Below are positions 11,265-24,238 of a stretch of 64,000 nucleotides of DNA, piece by piece. Where the stretch lies: assembly GCA_023653785.1 (NCBI GenBank), contig JAMKCH010011811.1, forward strand, positions 1 through 64,000. The letters are read 5' to 3'. The notes below the pieces were generated by a model. It had not been told where the DNA came from. It worked only from the letters and a program-made list of their open reading frames with translations, and searched no databases. This DNA is from Ophioderma brevispina. Its lineage: Eukaryota > Echinodermata > Ophiuroidea > Amphilepidida > Ophiodermatidae. Made by a program: the position numbers and the translations under genes. The first letter of the stretch is position 1, and each line of letters begins with the position of its first letter.

Positions 11265-14200
11265 GCGTTTCCATGGCAACAGTAATGCTTGATGACCTAT
11301 ACTCGATTCAGATATGGGTTACTAAATGTCACACCATGCGCAGTAAGTAAATAATATGGTGTAAATAACTCAAAGGTTACTGTCTTACAACTATTTTTCA
11401 CTTTGCCTTCACAACTCTATCTATTAACGGCCGCCGCCGAGATGCTGTTCAGCCATGTAGCGCCAAATGTCCCTGTTTGTCATTAGGTTGGGGATGTCAG
11501 CTGGATCCTGCTGGGATGGCCGAGCAATCCACATCAATGTAGGTTAAGGGGAGAATGACCCCGGTTTTTGGCATGGTAACTTCCAAATGTGACGTCTGAG
11601 AATACTTGGTCAATCGCACGATGACAGTGACGGCAAATCGTGCACGGCGTTGGGCAACAGAAGATGGAATTGGAGGGGTATCTCCATATATCTGTGCCTT
11701 TGTCTTGTGCTCGCGACAGGATATGTTTTGTTATCGAACTAAGAAGCTGGTGTAGGTGCCATCCAGTCTTATCCTGTCAGCTCTTCTTCATGGTCCAGTT
11801 CTCAGATCAATATACCAGGAACTCTCACACAGCTCTAAGAATGTCAGCTTGGTTGGAATTGGGATACCAGATTGCCATACGTGGTTGTAGTTTATTGCAG
11901 GCATTCCAAGCTTGTCATTTCGTGACAGGACGTCTTTTGCTGTCGGGCAACATAGGACCCTAGATTCTTGAATAGTCTGGACCTCTTTGAGTTGAGATAC
12001 CTCTGCTGTGCTAAGATAGGTTGGTGATCGTCTTCCTCAGTGACAGTCATTATTCAGTCTTCTTGGCATGTAGGTGTAGGCCGATTGTGTCTTCAGCATT
12101 CTCAAGTGCATGTTTTTTGTAGATTTGTGCACCACAATCAGATCAGCTGTTACAGCTAGATCATTCTGCGTAGTCAAGGTATGTGAGATGCTGACCCATG
12201 TGACGTCTGTGACGCTTGGGTTGATGGTGAGTCCCTTGTAGTTCATGTTGTCAAGACTCTGTCTGAGGATGTAATCAACCACGACTACAAATAGATATGG
12301 GAGCAAGAGTATCTCCTTTGAGGATCCAGTAGTTGTTAGGAAACTCCTTGTGGGCCCATCCCATGGTCTGCACAAAGCATATGGGTTATCATACATGATG
12401 GCAATTGCCTGGACATCTCATCTGGGACACCGTTAGTTGGCGAGAATCGAGCATATAGGCAGCATTACATCTCTGGTAACACTGTCAAAGCCTTGGGAAA
12501 AATCTACGAACACAATTGAAAGCTTTTCTCTTGGAAATTCAACTCTTCCATGATTCCCTCTGAGGGCAAGTATCTGAGGTAGTGTTGATCTGCCTTTGCG
12601 GAAACCATTCTGGTTCCGTTGAGAATGGAATTTATGTGAGGAGTGATTCTGGTGAGCAGCATGGAGTTGTAGATCTTAGAGGCCAGTGTTGAAGGTTAAT
12701 TCCTCTGTAGTTTTGGGGTTGTTGGAGTTCGCCTTTCTTTTGGTTAGAGGAATGATGAGGTGAAAAGGCAGCTGTTTTGTTTCCCATGTAGGTGTGATTA
12801 CAAAATTCTACAGCTTTGATCATGGAATAGTGGAGGCTTCCAGACTACGGCAGGAATGTGGTCGGGACAAGGGGTCTTGGTGTTCTTCAGGATTTTTCAG
12901 GCAGATCTGACGCTCCTCCATAGTGAAAGGTACGTCTGCGATGGGAAGGTGTCGCTATATTGTGATTGAAGAAAGGTTCTTCAAGGGTTGTGTTATTTTG
13001 AACTGGCTTGACAAGTAGAGAAACTAAAGTGCTGAAACCTGCTGTCAAGGCGCTTTTAGTTGTTTCACCGTTGATTCTTATAGGTGGGTCGGCCTTCTTA
13101 TCGGTCAGCTTCCTCAAGGCTCCAAGGAGCAGCATGTTGTTTCAAGATGTAGGCGTCAAAGGCTTCAGCCTTGGGACTTAACATGCTCCTCAACATGCTC
13201 AAGCACCACATTGTAAGAGTCATCAAGTGCAGCCTAGCAGCTTCAAGGTTCTGCTTGGAGCTTCTGGGGATTTAGTCGGTGCTTCTGGCTGCAGACTCAG
13301 TTTTTCTTGGCTTGCTGACCTTGTCGTTGAGGCAAAGGAGAGATGAAAAAGGATATTTTCTAATCCACACTAAGTGAATTAATTACTCAGTATAAATGTA
13401 ATTTCTGTACTGTTATCTTAGGGTGCAATGCATGATTACAATATATTTCTGCACTAGAATAAAGATGGTCATTTACACAGCTTAAAGGTGTGGTTTTGTG
13501 GATTAAACTTATTTTGAAAAACCATATTTCCAAAAATTAGTTGGTTCTGATGGCATGTTTAAATTAGGAACAAATATATTTAGCACATTGCTCCACTACA
13601 GACAAAAATACAAAAATTACCAATTTCTTGAAAAAGGTAGATCAACTCTAAAGGTTAAAATAAGCACACATACATATTTACGCCAATGGTTCAGGCGATA
13701 TAAAATTTCAACTTTTAAGCAAGTCATGAACACAGTTGTTTGACCCCACGCAAATGTCTCTTCAACAACTCTAGTAGTTTACTGGTACCATGGCAACCAT
13801 TAAATATCGATATTTCCTGAATTACCTGGCCTCTTCATGTGTACGTTGTTATGTGAAATGACCCTTAAAATAACTTTGAGCAATTCTGTACTATCAAGGG
13901 GCACCCAAATAAGGTGATATCGTCCCTAACTCTTAAAATGATAAAAAGCACGCTTAGGGTTATTTATGAGCCATTTACTAAAAAAGTAACAATAATGGGG
14001 ATTTTCACAAACTTCCCAAAAACTGACCAGCATTAGTCTCGTCTCAAGAAACAATTGGCTCATTCATTCACATGTATTTATTTTTTATGACATAACATAT
14101 TTTTTAAAAGGAAATACCAAGATTTGCTAATTTTTACCAAATAAGCCACTTATTACATTACATGGCTATAACTACCCAATTAACCAACTCTAGATTTATA

Positions 14201-14390
14201 ATATCATACAATCTTAAACTTTTTGTAATTTTCTCATGATAATAACAATTTTAGGATCATTTGGTGTGCCAGATTTTGAAAGTGTGCTCGAAAGTGTTAC
14301 CCTACCCCTAAAATCGTCAAATTGACCTATTGGACATACAGTGAATAATAAAAACAGTTATATCAAATCTTTTGCCTGATTTCAGAATTT
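11265..14390. repeat. Repeat family G, reverse copy 2, split by a LINE
   Basis: The first part (11265-11425) matches the reverse complement of about 2810-2640, and the second part (13745-14390) continues with the reverse complement of about 2640-1985. The intervening 11430-13340 is a LINE remnant, and 13345-13740 is further unassigned sequence. The simplest reading is an older repeat interrupted by later insertions. Confidence 0.6.
11430..13335 (-). pseudogene. Decayed LINE (non-LTR retrotransposon), reverse transcriptase region
   Basis: Minus-strand pieces in several frames match a LINE polymerase in the correct order. Near 12900-12850: RSV-R-A, K-LKN-K-P-PD-IPAVVWK. At 12700-12620: NYRGIN, then SKIYNSMLLTRITPHINSIL and a RSTLPQILALRG block. 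At about 12520-12480: FVDFS-AFDSV, the first catalytic aspartate motif. At 12320-12280: PYLFVVVVDYILRQSL. At about 12190-12140: Y-LDYA-DLAVTADL, where one indel breaks the catalytic YADD motif. Then IGLHLHAKKTE and FKNLGSYVA near 11975. A tail block near 11540-11440 (DPADIPNL, NRDIWRYMAEQ) matches the usual C-terminal region. Stops and frameshifts are frequent and no intact ORF remains. The clade was not determined. Confidence 0.85.
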
Positions 14391-14584
14391 TTTTATTATT
14401 CAAACCCAATGATCTCTATCTAAAAACATTACTTCAACTTTCTAGTAGTGAGTGCAGCTAGACCTCAATTATCAGGGCCTAAGTCCTGGACTATTACATG
14501 GAAAAATGTTTCCTTTAAACATAATATTTGATGGGACAAATATTTATTTTTGGGGACCATTTATATACACATACAGACATGTAT

Positions 14585-14830
14585 GGTCCAGTGAAAAGCC
14601 GGACTTGTTATCATTGTAGACTGTTAAATCGTGAGTTCGAGCCCCATGGGTCACATTTTGTGTCCCTGGGCAAAATCTTAATCTCGATTACTTTTTTTTA
14701 GGTTTGTGGCTCATCTACCCAATTAAATCTATGGAGAGCTTTTATATGGGGAATATTACAATCTAGTGCCGATAGGCTTTTCTGTAAGGCATTCTTTGTG
14801 CAGCCACCTAGATGACTGCTTAAAAAAGGG
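14585..14830 (+). repeat. tRNA-derived SINE
   Basis: An A-box-like tggtccagtga (14584-14594) and a B-box-like gagttcgagcccc (about 14633-14645) are spaced as in a tRNA gene. They are followed by ttgtgtccctgggcaaaa and a non-tRNA body to about 14830. This head differs from the SINE at 52971-53381, so it is a separate SINE family. Confidence 0.6.
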
Positions 14831-14903
14831 GTGCGCATAGCAATCGAGAACCATTTCTTGATCATTCATATAATACTATTTATTAGAAATTGAGCCCATT
14901 AGA

Positions 14904-15560
14904 CTTAAAGAGACATGAGGACATTTCCAGAAATAGCCCTGGAGCTAGCAGACATTTGTAACACATCTCAAGTACAAAAGGTTTGAGTGATTAAATATGT
15001 AGACAGCCTGACATGAACCCCTAAAACGCGATTCTTAAGTGCCGCAAATGGTGCCTTAAGGAGAGGGGGCCAAAACAAAGTTTGTACAGGGGTCAAATTT
15101 TTAAATTGATCCAAACATGTTGAAAAGCACACCATATTATGTGTCATACCATAAGGATTCAGAAAAGGTATAGTTTGTAATATGTACAGTCTAAAGTTAC
15201 AGAGTTATAGGCTAAAAACAGCAAAAATCAATAAAAAGGGTCAATTTCAGTTGTACAGGGGTCAAATTTTAAATTTGCTCCGATTTGGATAAAAAATGGT
15301 GCAAATTATTGGTGGAGCTCATAGGATTAAAATAAGGAATAGTTTTGAGTGTCTCTAATTATGTAATAAGATGATTTAGTAATTTCTGTCGTGCACGACA
15401 GAAATTCAACGCACGGTTTTCTATGGGGACGAATACAATAGCGGGCAAGTTCAAAACAAGGTCTGCGGTTTTCTTTTGTACTTGTTTGTTCAATAAGCCT
15501 TCCAAACGTTCTAGGTAGGTGGTCTACAACCGATTGAAAGGGACAAGCAGCGATTTGCTA
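14904..15560 (+). mobile_element. Fragments of MITE family K
   Basis: Family K is defined by the complete copy at 24584-24951. Here its left end (ttaaagagacatgaggacat) is at 14906, and its interior is at 15360-15560, starting taataagatgatttagta and including tgcggttttcttttgtactt. A further 3' piece (tgcaatttgagagaaattca) lies at 16102-16121. The middle is replaced by unrelated text containing two gtacaggggtcaaattt blocks. A 26-base perfect palindrome lies at 15381-15406. Confidence 0.55.
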
Positions 15561-17650
15561 ATCCGAAACATCAAAAAAAAATCATCAAATTTCATATTTC
15601 TGTATTTTTATTACTGGCATGGATATGTGAAAACCAAACCTTCAAGTGGTGGCCTGAATATGTGCATTAAGACAAGGCCGTCACTTTTCAACTGGTTCTG
15701 TATTTTCTCACCATGCGTATCAAATTCGACTGAGATCTAAAAGCCTTTCCCAGTGCTATATCCCAGACTTTTTAGCGTGATATTGTTCACCATGTTCAAT
15801 ACAGTTTGACCTCAAAACACAAACCGGCACTATCGTTGTTTTATTCTGTATTTGGTGTAAACCACAATCATCTGATTTGGTGTAGAATTTGGAGATGCCA
15901 TCGCTTTATTATGTCTATTTGTGGGAGACGGTATACAAATTTCCATTTCACAACCTCATTTTTTCCATCACCATTTGGTTTTGTTTCAACATTAAAGCGT
16001 TAATGGAATTGTCCACACTTATCCCTGATTTATAAGTTAAAAAAATTAATTTCCACATTTTTATCGAATTTTCCTCGCATTATCGCTGCTATCCCTTTAA
16101 TTGCAATTTGAGAGAAATTCATATTCTATAAGCGGCAGCTCTCAAATGTTGTTTTGCGAAACTATTGATTCTAGGAAACTATGAGGTTCCGAAAAACAAA
16201 TTGTAGGTGAAAGGACTTGGGAAGGTCTTCAAGCCCGCTGTGCATAACAGTCTATAATAGGCCAAAATCAATAGTTCACGTCATTATTGTCCTACGACAC
16301 TACTACCAAACGTAATTTGAATGCATATTCATATCTGAAAACTGCTGCTTTCTTTTTTTTCTGTCAATTTGAAAAAAAAACTTATGGAAACTTATTAACA
16401 ACAAACCTGGTTCTTCCACTTTAAGTGTTAGTTAGCAAATTCCAAATTTTGACATGCCTTTAAACCTCAAATCATTGCACTTCCTCTTTTCTTAAGGTGC
16501 TTTGTCCTGATCATCTTTAGGACCCCTGATTTACCTGGAAGTATATCAATTTTGATATCATATGAAAGAAGCCGTATTTTTCTCATTGTCTTTGCCCGGA
16601 AATTTTAACGTTCAAAGGCAAATTTCTTTCTCAGATCAGAATACAAAACTACGCGTTTTTAATTGGTCTCTTCATCATTATTTAGCACAGTAGTTGACAG
16701 GGGCGTTGCACTTGCATTCATCGGTTCTTATGCATCAAAAACCGCAAGGTTTGTTTCCCAGGTACTTGATGGTCAGTGGTGTACAAGTGTCAGCTCTCAA
16801 CCTCGTATAGAATACGAGAGACCAAATATTGAACCGCACCTTTAATCAACAGACGATTTGCCTGAGCCCCAAATGCATCTGTTTTTGTGCCCTTTCCATC
16901 TGGAACTTGTACCAAAGTTCCATGTGTACAAAAAATACTGTTTGTTTGTCGCAATATAAAGTGCTTTTTCCACGTACAGGTAATCTTACAGAATGTAGAC
17001 ATATATCAATGAAACAAAAAACAAACGAGGCACTGATGTGAACTTTATGACAAAAGGTGGCATTTTCGATCGTAAACGTGCTCTCGACTCAATCGACCTG
17101 CCAACGATTACACAACTCTAGTGCAACGTCACAGCTAAGGTAAGTTTTGCTAGTACTAATATTATGTGCTTGTTTAGCTGACTTGAGCTGGTACAGTCAT
17201 GATGGAAATGGGCACAAAAACGAGATGCAATTTGGGATCGTGCAAATCGTCTATTGGTCGGTTATTATTGCCAGACCAAATATCTCAAGAGACATTGCCC
17301 ACAACAATTACATGTATTTATCCCGTGATTCTTACAACATGGTTTATTTATTCACTTTGAATTCAGCACATCTGTGTCATGGTAACATTCAAAGACCATG
17401 GCCTTTTTAACACGACCCACCACTGATAAGGAGATATGTTATCACCACATGTCAACACCTCCTTATATATTACAATAGCTCAAATTGTTCCATTTTAATG
17501 ATGACGCTTTTACATCATTTCGCTAAATTTGTTCATAATGTGACTTTTAATGTTTGGTCTGGCGATGTGGGATTAAATTTTTCTGTTTTTATTTTTCACT
17601 TGTCAAAGGATTAGTTTTTGTCCTGACCTCGTTTCCCGTTGTGATTAATT
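15561..17650. other. No gene seen
   Basis: AT-rich sequence with many short open frames but no recognisable protein, RNA gene or complete repeat. The only repeat piece noticed is the 20-base family K remnant at 16102. Confidence 0.4.
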
Positions 17651-17656
17651 TAACAT

Positions 17657-18292
17657 TTAAAGGAATATGTCAAGAGTTTTTGTCAAGCTCAGTTTGACTT
17701 TACTTCATACAATATATTTACAACATCACATTCCCGAAAAATAATCATTTGTGATGTAAAATTAACAAAATAGAGGCATTTTTACAATTGTTTTCTTTTT
17801 TACAATACGAAAAAACGGGCGGATTTTTCGCCACGAGCTCATTGATCAAAGCGCTCCATTGTTGGTCTCCTCGTGACGTCAAAGTGATGGACCAAAACCT
17901 CGGTGGTTGACTCGATTGTTATTGCTGACCTGTAATATTGATGGATTTAATGAAGTAACTAATAAAATTAAAAATAAGTTACAGAATGACATATTTGGTT
18001 CATTTCGTTGGTTATTTTAATTATTATTGAAGTGGCAACACTACTGCGATATGTATGGTCACAACGACTTAAATTATGGATGGTCTCACTTTGACGTCAC
18101 CATTTGGCGGCGATGTGGTTTGTCGAATGTTTTTCGAGTAAGCATTGTGGCGGAAGGAAAATTAAAAGGGGCAATACTCAACAAATGTGGACCATTTTCA
18201 ACTATTTTGATTTATATGTAAGCTCACGTTACTTAAGCTTTCCATCCACACCACTTTTCCAAATATTCCAAATCTTGACATATTTCCTTTAA
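17657..18292. mobile_element. TTAA-bounded MITE (family F)
   Basis: The left end at the TTAA (17657-17660) reads ttaaaggaatatgtcaagag, and the right end is the complement of ttaaaggaaatatgtcaaga, closing with TTAA at 18289-18292. An inner pair of complementary blocks, gtgacgtcaaagtgatgga (17874-17892) and ctcactttgacgtcac (about 18084-18099), extends the inverted symmetry. No coding sequence. About 636 bases. Confidence 0.8.
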
Positions 18293-18567
18293 AGTGAGTG
18301 AATGCAATCGACAACATGCCCCCTCTTTACTTCCATCAAAATTGGAATTTTGGTAGTGGAGAAGTTCATATTTTTCTCATTACCCTGAGTTAGCAAATTC
18401 ACTGATAGGGTCTTTCAGCTCCTTTGATCGCTGTTTTGATAGAGTGTCCCAAAATTCACTTTTGTTCAAATCTACAATAGTCACTACACTATTTGACCCT
18501 GATTACAATACAACAAAGGATTACATATTGCCACTACTTTCAATTGCATCCAAGTCAACATCAAGTA

Positions 18568-18918
18568 GTGACTTTTGTCTTGTGTAAATGGGGTCTGTAT
18601 ATTGTACAACCTACTTCAAAATAATTACAACACTTGATTAAAATAATAATTACATCACAAAAAAATGTACAATATTTATTTTATGTTTGTTTAAAAAATA
18701 AATATTAAGAATTTGTAAAATCTAGTCAATTGTACATAGAGGAGTCTGGTGACTTTTATCTTGTGTAAATGGGGTCTGTATATTTAATTAAGGTATTTCA
18801 AAATAATTACAACACTTGATTAAAACAATTACATCACAAAATGTCCATTTTTTGTTTAAAAAAGTAAATATTAATTTGTAAAATCTGGTCAAATGTACAT
18901 TGGAGAGTCTGGCTTTCT
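18568..18918. repeat. Tandem duplication, 181-base period, two copies
   Basis: Unit 1 begins gtgacttttgtcttgtgtaa at 18568 and unit 2 begins gtgacttttatcttgtgtaa at 18749. Both continue with a matching atggggtctgtatat block, an aattacaacacttgatta block and a ttgtaaaatct-gtcaa block. The second unit has a few short deletions. Confidence 0.85.
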
Positions 18919-18929
18919 TTTAATAAGTC

Positions 18930-20960
18930 ATTAATGTATACAGATACATACCTTTTATGAGTATAACAGTTAAAAGTTAACCACAAGGTGAAAATGTGTT
19001 CTGCTTTAAGAGCATGTATATATAGACTCATTTTGACCACTGTACAAATTAAAACCAAATGCTATGGATTTTTATAACTTGCACATTAATTTGTTTTTAG
19101 TTTAATCCAAATATTACCCATCACTTTGCCAAAGCAACACTCACTTTTAATTATCGCAATTGCCATTTTTAGAAACCATCCTTAATTAAAATTGGCGAGT
19201 CCAGGGGGTGACACATTAACAGACAGGTGAACAGAAAGTCTCTTCGCTGGATGCACACAGATGCATAGTATTTAACTACTTCAAATTTCAGAAAAATATA
19301 AAGCTAAACTGTTCAAAAAAGGAGAAAAGATCCACACTGGGAGTTCCAGCATGTGTGTGCCAATGGGAATGGACTCATGATCATTACACCGATGTAGAAC
19401 TTCGAAGAGGGGTACATATGGAACGCTTGCCAAATACTCAATTGCTTTGCTGACCCAAGCTACAATTGAGACTGTTAAGGGTGATACTACAATCCAAGTG
19501 CTGATTGGGTTGTGCACCTGGCCGACTGCCATCTAAGTGAAAGGAAATGAGTGTGACGATTTCCTGAGGGCAGCATGAAAATAAGTGGCAATCATGCCTG
19601 GCATGATTGGCATTGCCATGAGAGCCCACAAAGGGATACATACACATTATAAATCAACGCTATTATTATCATCAACATAACGAGTGACATATCTCAGAGG
19701 ATAACTGATAATGCGGTGAGATATACTCATACCCTCAATTAGGATTAGCATAATTTTAGGATGAGATGATTATAAATTTCATTGCACATTTTACACTTGG
19801 GATTAATTGTTTCACATGAGATATAATTATAAAACTACTTAATACAAGTTAAAAATAGCAAAATCAAATCAAATTAGTAGAGTAAGCAAAATTAATTCAA
19901 ATACACATACACACACTCATGTACCTATACAAAAGCTCTTGCTCTTTTAGGACAATTCAAAATAAAATTACTAATTTTGCATAATCCACCTTTAAGTATA
20001 TACAAGATGATCCCAAATAAAAATCCTAAGAAATACATGTATATACATATGCTTGCTTCATGGAATGTTACATTGATGTCAATACCACCAGATAGCAGTC
20101 AACAAAATATATTATACTATATTCCATCACTGTTTAGATTTTTGGGCAAGTGTCCAAAAGGTCATTGGACCTTACCATATTTGAAATGGGTAACAAATGG
20201 TTACAATTGTAATTATTGAAACATCCCTATATCTACAAAAGAAATGGCCTTACCCGAAGTAGTAGCCAGCATAATTTGTAGCGGGACAGCTTGGTGCCTT
20301 GCCTCGCTGGCTCAGGATATTTTTTGCTGAAATTGTAACCCGATATGGTTCGGTCCGTTTTTGAAATGAACACCGATAGAATTAGATCACCACATGTTTA
20401 CTGCAAAATCTTCGGGAAAGCTAGCTATTAAGTTGAGGATGGTAATCTTCACATAAATTAAAGCTAGTTCAGAAAACAGAAGAATCTGATTTCTCTTAAT
20501 ATTTTCACACAATGGAACCATCCAAATTATTTCAAATTAGTGGAAGTGGGTTTAATTCAATATGTTTGAATATTTTTTTGAAAGACATTCCCATTTAAAA
20601 TGAACTCCACAATGCAGTGCACTGGTAACCTTGGCTGTAAATAGGTTTTTAAATAAATTAATTTATGATGAATCCCTGGCTAACATCATTGATTTTTTCA
20701 TTAACAAAATTGAAACATTTTTCTACAATAGAGAATCAAATAAATCTTTGTTAAAACATCTTAGTAAATGGATTTCCAATTTGTACACCTTCACATACTC
20801 TTAAAAGACCATTTTCTATATGGGTTTTCCCAACTGAGTCTATAAGCACCAAGTGTGTTTACAGGAAATGAACTGCCAATATACCCATAAAGAACTATAT
20901 TCCCAAATAATGCTCTCACAAAATACCCACAACTTCGGATTGTCTTATTTTTAAAGGACT
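18930..20960. other. No gene seen
   Basis: AT-rich. The 19190-19660 part is somewhat less AT-rich and has overlapping minus-strand frames up to 83 codons, but the translations match nothing I recognise and lack splice support. An imperfect palindrome, ggcaatcatgcctgg with its complement, spans about 19587-19617. Confidence 0.35.
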
Positions 20961-20964
20961 ATAG

Positions 20965-21487
20965 CAGGGGTGTCCAACCTTTTGAAGCAGGGGTCGCATT
21001 GGTTGAATCTGTAACTATTGCGGACCGCAAGCTAGTAATCGGGAGAAGGGGGGTCAAGTTTGGTTTAAGACATGCCTACAAATTCTGGATGTAAGACTCA
21101 CATCAATTTTTGCTGAAAAGGATAGGACACCCATAGCTGCACCAGAGATGCTGGTTTTGGGCCAAATTTAAAACAAATTTTCATTTTTTCCATGAAATGT
21201 TGACCTTTTTAGCAAATTTTGAACAATTTTGGCTTCATTTTGAGGAAACTGAACTAATTTCCCCACAATTTTAGAGAAAAATGGTTTTAGATTGATGAAA
21301 TTGGACTAATTTTCCAATAATGTTTAGAAAAGTTTCACATTGAGGAAATTGAACTAATTCAATTTTTAAAAAATCTATTATTTCAGATATTTATGTATTT
21401 CATTCTTTCTGGGAAGTACCTTGTGGGCCGCATGCGAGCAGTTAGAAGGCTGCAAATGGCCCGCGGGCCGTAGGTTGGATACCCCTG
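20965..21487. mobile_element. hAT-like MITE
   Basis: The left end reads caggggtgtccaaccttttg and the right end is its near-complement (ggttggatacccctg), a style typical of hAT elements. The flanking eight bases are gactatag (20957-20964) and atctatag (21488-21495), six of eight matching, as expected for an eroded 8-base hAT target duplication. The 523-base interior is non-coding. A shorter relative lies at 36575-36795. Confidence 0.8.
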
Positions 21488-21984
21488 ATCTATAGATTGT
21501 CAAAACATCAGTAATGTTGATACAAAACATCAGTAATGTTGATACATAACAAGCACATTTTCCTATTTTCTCAATTTCATTGCCAGTGATAAACTTCAAT
21601 GTTTGTTTCATTTCTTTTTAACATTATATCTGCAGAACATTCAAGTGGACAACATTCCATCACTATACATATTTCACATTTAATTACTTCCATGTAAACT
21701 CAATTACATGAAAACTCACTTTCTTTCATATCAACAATCACTAGATTAAAATGTTATACACACACAGCATTTCTTAATAGCCCTCAGTTTACCCCATTCA
21801 AATATTTACATAACAATTACTATTTCACAATTTTTCCTTTTTTCCTAGAGCCTTATTACAGACAGCCGACACTCTTTCATACCAAAAGAAATGCCCCAAA
21901 CTGATAGTATATTGCTCATAATAGCAAACATTGATTCACCTAAACAATTGATTGAAGCAATATCACATTGAGGCAACACACGGA

Positions 21985-22165
21985 CAGTGCACATGCACCA
22001 AAAGAACACTGCACAAATGCATCACATGCAGATCACATGTTCATTGCATGGAGGCATCATGCACATCACATGCATGGGACAATGTATGGATGCATGATAC
22101 CTATCATATTCATGGACACTACACATTTGACACGTATCACATGGACACTGCATGAAACATTACCT
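21985..22165. repeat. Degenerate CACATG/GCATG-rich repeat
   Basis: Variants of cacatgca and catgcatg recur about every 10-20 bases over 180 bases. A pure (CA)n microsatellite follows at 22258-22274. Open frames through this stretch are low-complexity artefacts. Confidence 0.55.
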
Positions 22166-22279
22166 GCATATTGTAAGCATCAGTCACAACAAACATATCA
22201 CATTCCGGTCCCGATTCCGGTACTACTTGGCCAACCTCATTCAAGGCACAGTTACTTGTACACACACACACACCCGTAA

Positions 22280-23040
22280 ATTAAGAAAACACCAACGATA
22301 TTGAAACATGACACCCAGAATACAAAATTTGCCGCTTGTATGTTATAGCGTCATTAGCAATTACGAGTTTTGACTTGTACATTTGGACCATAAATGTGAA
22401 GTGATGCAATTACTCTAATGCAGTGTTGATCCCTGGGCCCTGCAGACGGCTTTGTCGCTCAGGTATCAAATTTTTAAAATTTGATTTAAAAACGTCAAAA
22501 TTATTGATTTTTATGACCAAATTTGGAATCAGCATGAAAAATTCATTTAAATGAGTACAAACAAGCCCAGTCTTAAAATCATTGCTTTTGAGATGGCCAC
22601 CGCCGTTAGCGGGGACAAAATCGGATTAATAAAATTTGGTTTAACAAACTAACTAACTTCCTTCCCACACATGTACAGGTCATTTAGGAAGCCATCTCAA
22701 AGAGGTCTATAGGATTAAGATCGATATTTGAATTCCTTCCCTCAGTGCAGTGGCTTATATAACAACCGATTCTCTTATCCAGAATTACTTGCTTTTGCAT
22801 TTTCAACTTTTGAATGTATTATTTATCTCTTTTTGTATTTTGCAAGTAATTCAAATAAATATTATTATAAACCCCTAATCTCCACATTGCATCAAGAAAC
22901 AGGAATTCTATTCCTACAATTCACATAGGCAAACCTTGAGTGCAAGAATACTGTCTAATAGGCAGGGATGTTTCACAACAACAGAAGAAAGGTTTACCCA
23001 CTAACGACACATCCATGAGGAATTTTCTCACCTACTACAC
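22280..23040. other. No gene seen
   Basis: AT-rich, with no coding similarity and no repeat that recurs in the window. Confidence 0.4.
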
Positions 23041-23435
23041 ACAGCTGTTTGACCCCATGCAAATTATCTCTTATTTTTAGAGCAATTTTAAGCAGTGGCA
23101 ACACAATTTTGACTACTGATTAAGTAGCGACATATACAAGAGCTATTACCTCTGCAAAAATCAGTAAAATCCATTGCGGAAATCTTGCCATATAGGCCTA
23201 CAAAGGTCATAAATTGTATGTTAAAGCACCCTCTATATGCTTATTTCCCATAGAAAGACATGTATAGCTATATTTTTATGAAAAATCATATTTGCCCGCA
23301 ATGAAATTTCATCAAATTTACACAGGATGTAGTTAGTGGAATAAATACTCCAAATTAGTTGTCAAAACTGTGTCACCGTTGATATTTTTTTTAATTCTCA
23401 TTTTGTCATAATAAATGAGACTTTCAAACAGCTGT
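23041..23435. mobile_element. MITE family J, copy 1
   Basis: Starts acagctgtttga (23041-23052) and ends in the exact complement tcaaacagctgt (23424-23435), giving a 12-base perfect TIR. The interior, including a ggaaatcttgccatatagg block and a gttgtcaaaactgtgt block, recurs at 44594-45249 and 52853-53788. 395 bases, non-coding. Confidence 0.8.
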
Positions 23436-24238
23436 ATAGGTCACACGTTCAGAGTGCATTGACAGAAAAAGAAGGGGTCCATTCTTGAAGGACATAACCC
23501 TGGTCTAAACCTATGGCAATACACCAGACGTATGACAATGGCAATGAAAACAGGTGCCATAATAATACGGGTGTATCAACAGGTTCCATGATTGCAGTGT
23601 TAAAAAGTTTTCCTCTATCTATATGCATCTGTTTTTCTATGGCACAACGTTTTGTTGAGAGCCAACAATTTCTGTCATACATTGCATAATTGATATGATT
23701 TAATGAAAGACATAGATTTTAACGAATACTTAATTGGTAGAGCTTTTACCTATTTCGCACACTGTTAATACAATTAGGCAGTTAACTCAATTTTTGCGAT
23801 AGACGATAGAAATTAGGACACATACAATTGGCAAAATATAAGAATTTACGGATGTGACAAAACAGGTGGATTTTTCAATTTTTAGCCCCTTGCTCACCAC
23901 TCTCAATATTCATCTAAACTTTGCAACAATATTGTTGAGATCCCCCACTAAAGTCAATTTATTCATTTGTTTTTGAAAAAAAGGAGAAATTATGCCCCAA
24001 ATACCACAATTTTAGTGGTTTTTGAATCAAAAGAAAATAACTGCTAATCTTATAATCATTTCTAGTGTGTTAATCAAAGATCTTGTATGGTTTTCTTGGC
24101 ATAATTACTTTTAAAAGTAATGCCCCCGTGTCCATTCTATGTTTATGAAGGATGAATGTTGCAAAGGAAATAAAACATAAGAGCTGACAAACCTATTTTC
24201 AGCCTGTTGTTCTATGTCTTAAAACTGTGAACCATGTA

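Noticed and set aside
19281..19647. Overlapping minus-strand frames in a less AT-rich patch, considered as an exon
   Set aside because: No recognisable protein, no convincing splice sites, and the two overlapping frames cannot both be real.
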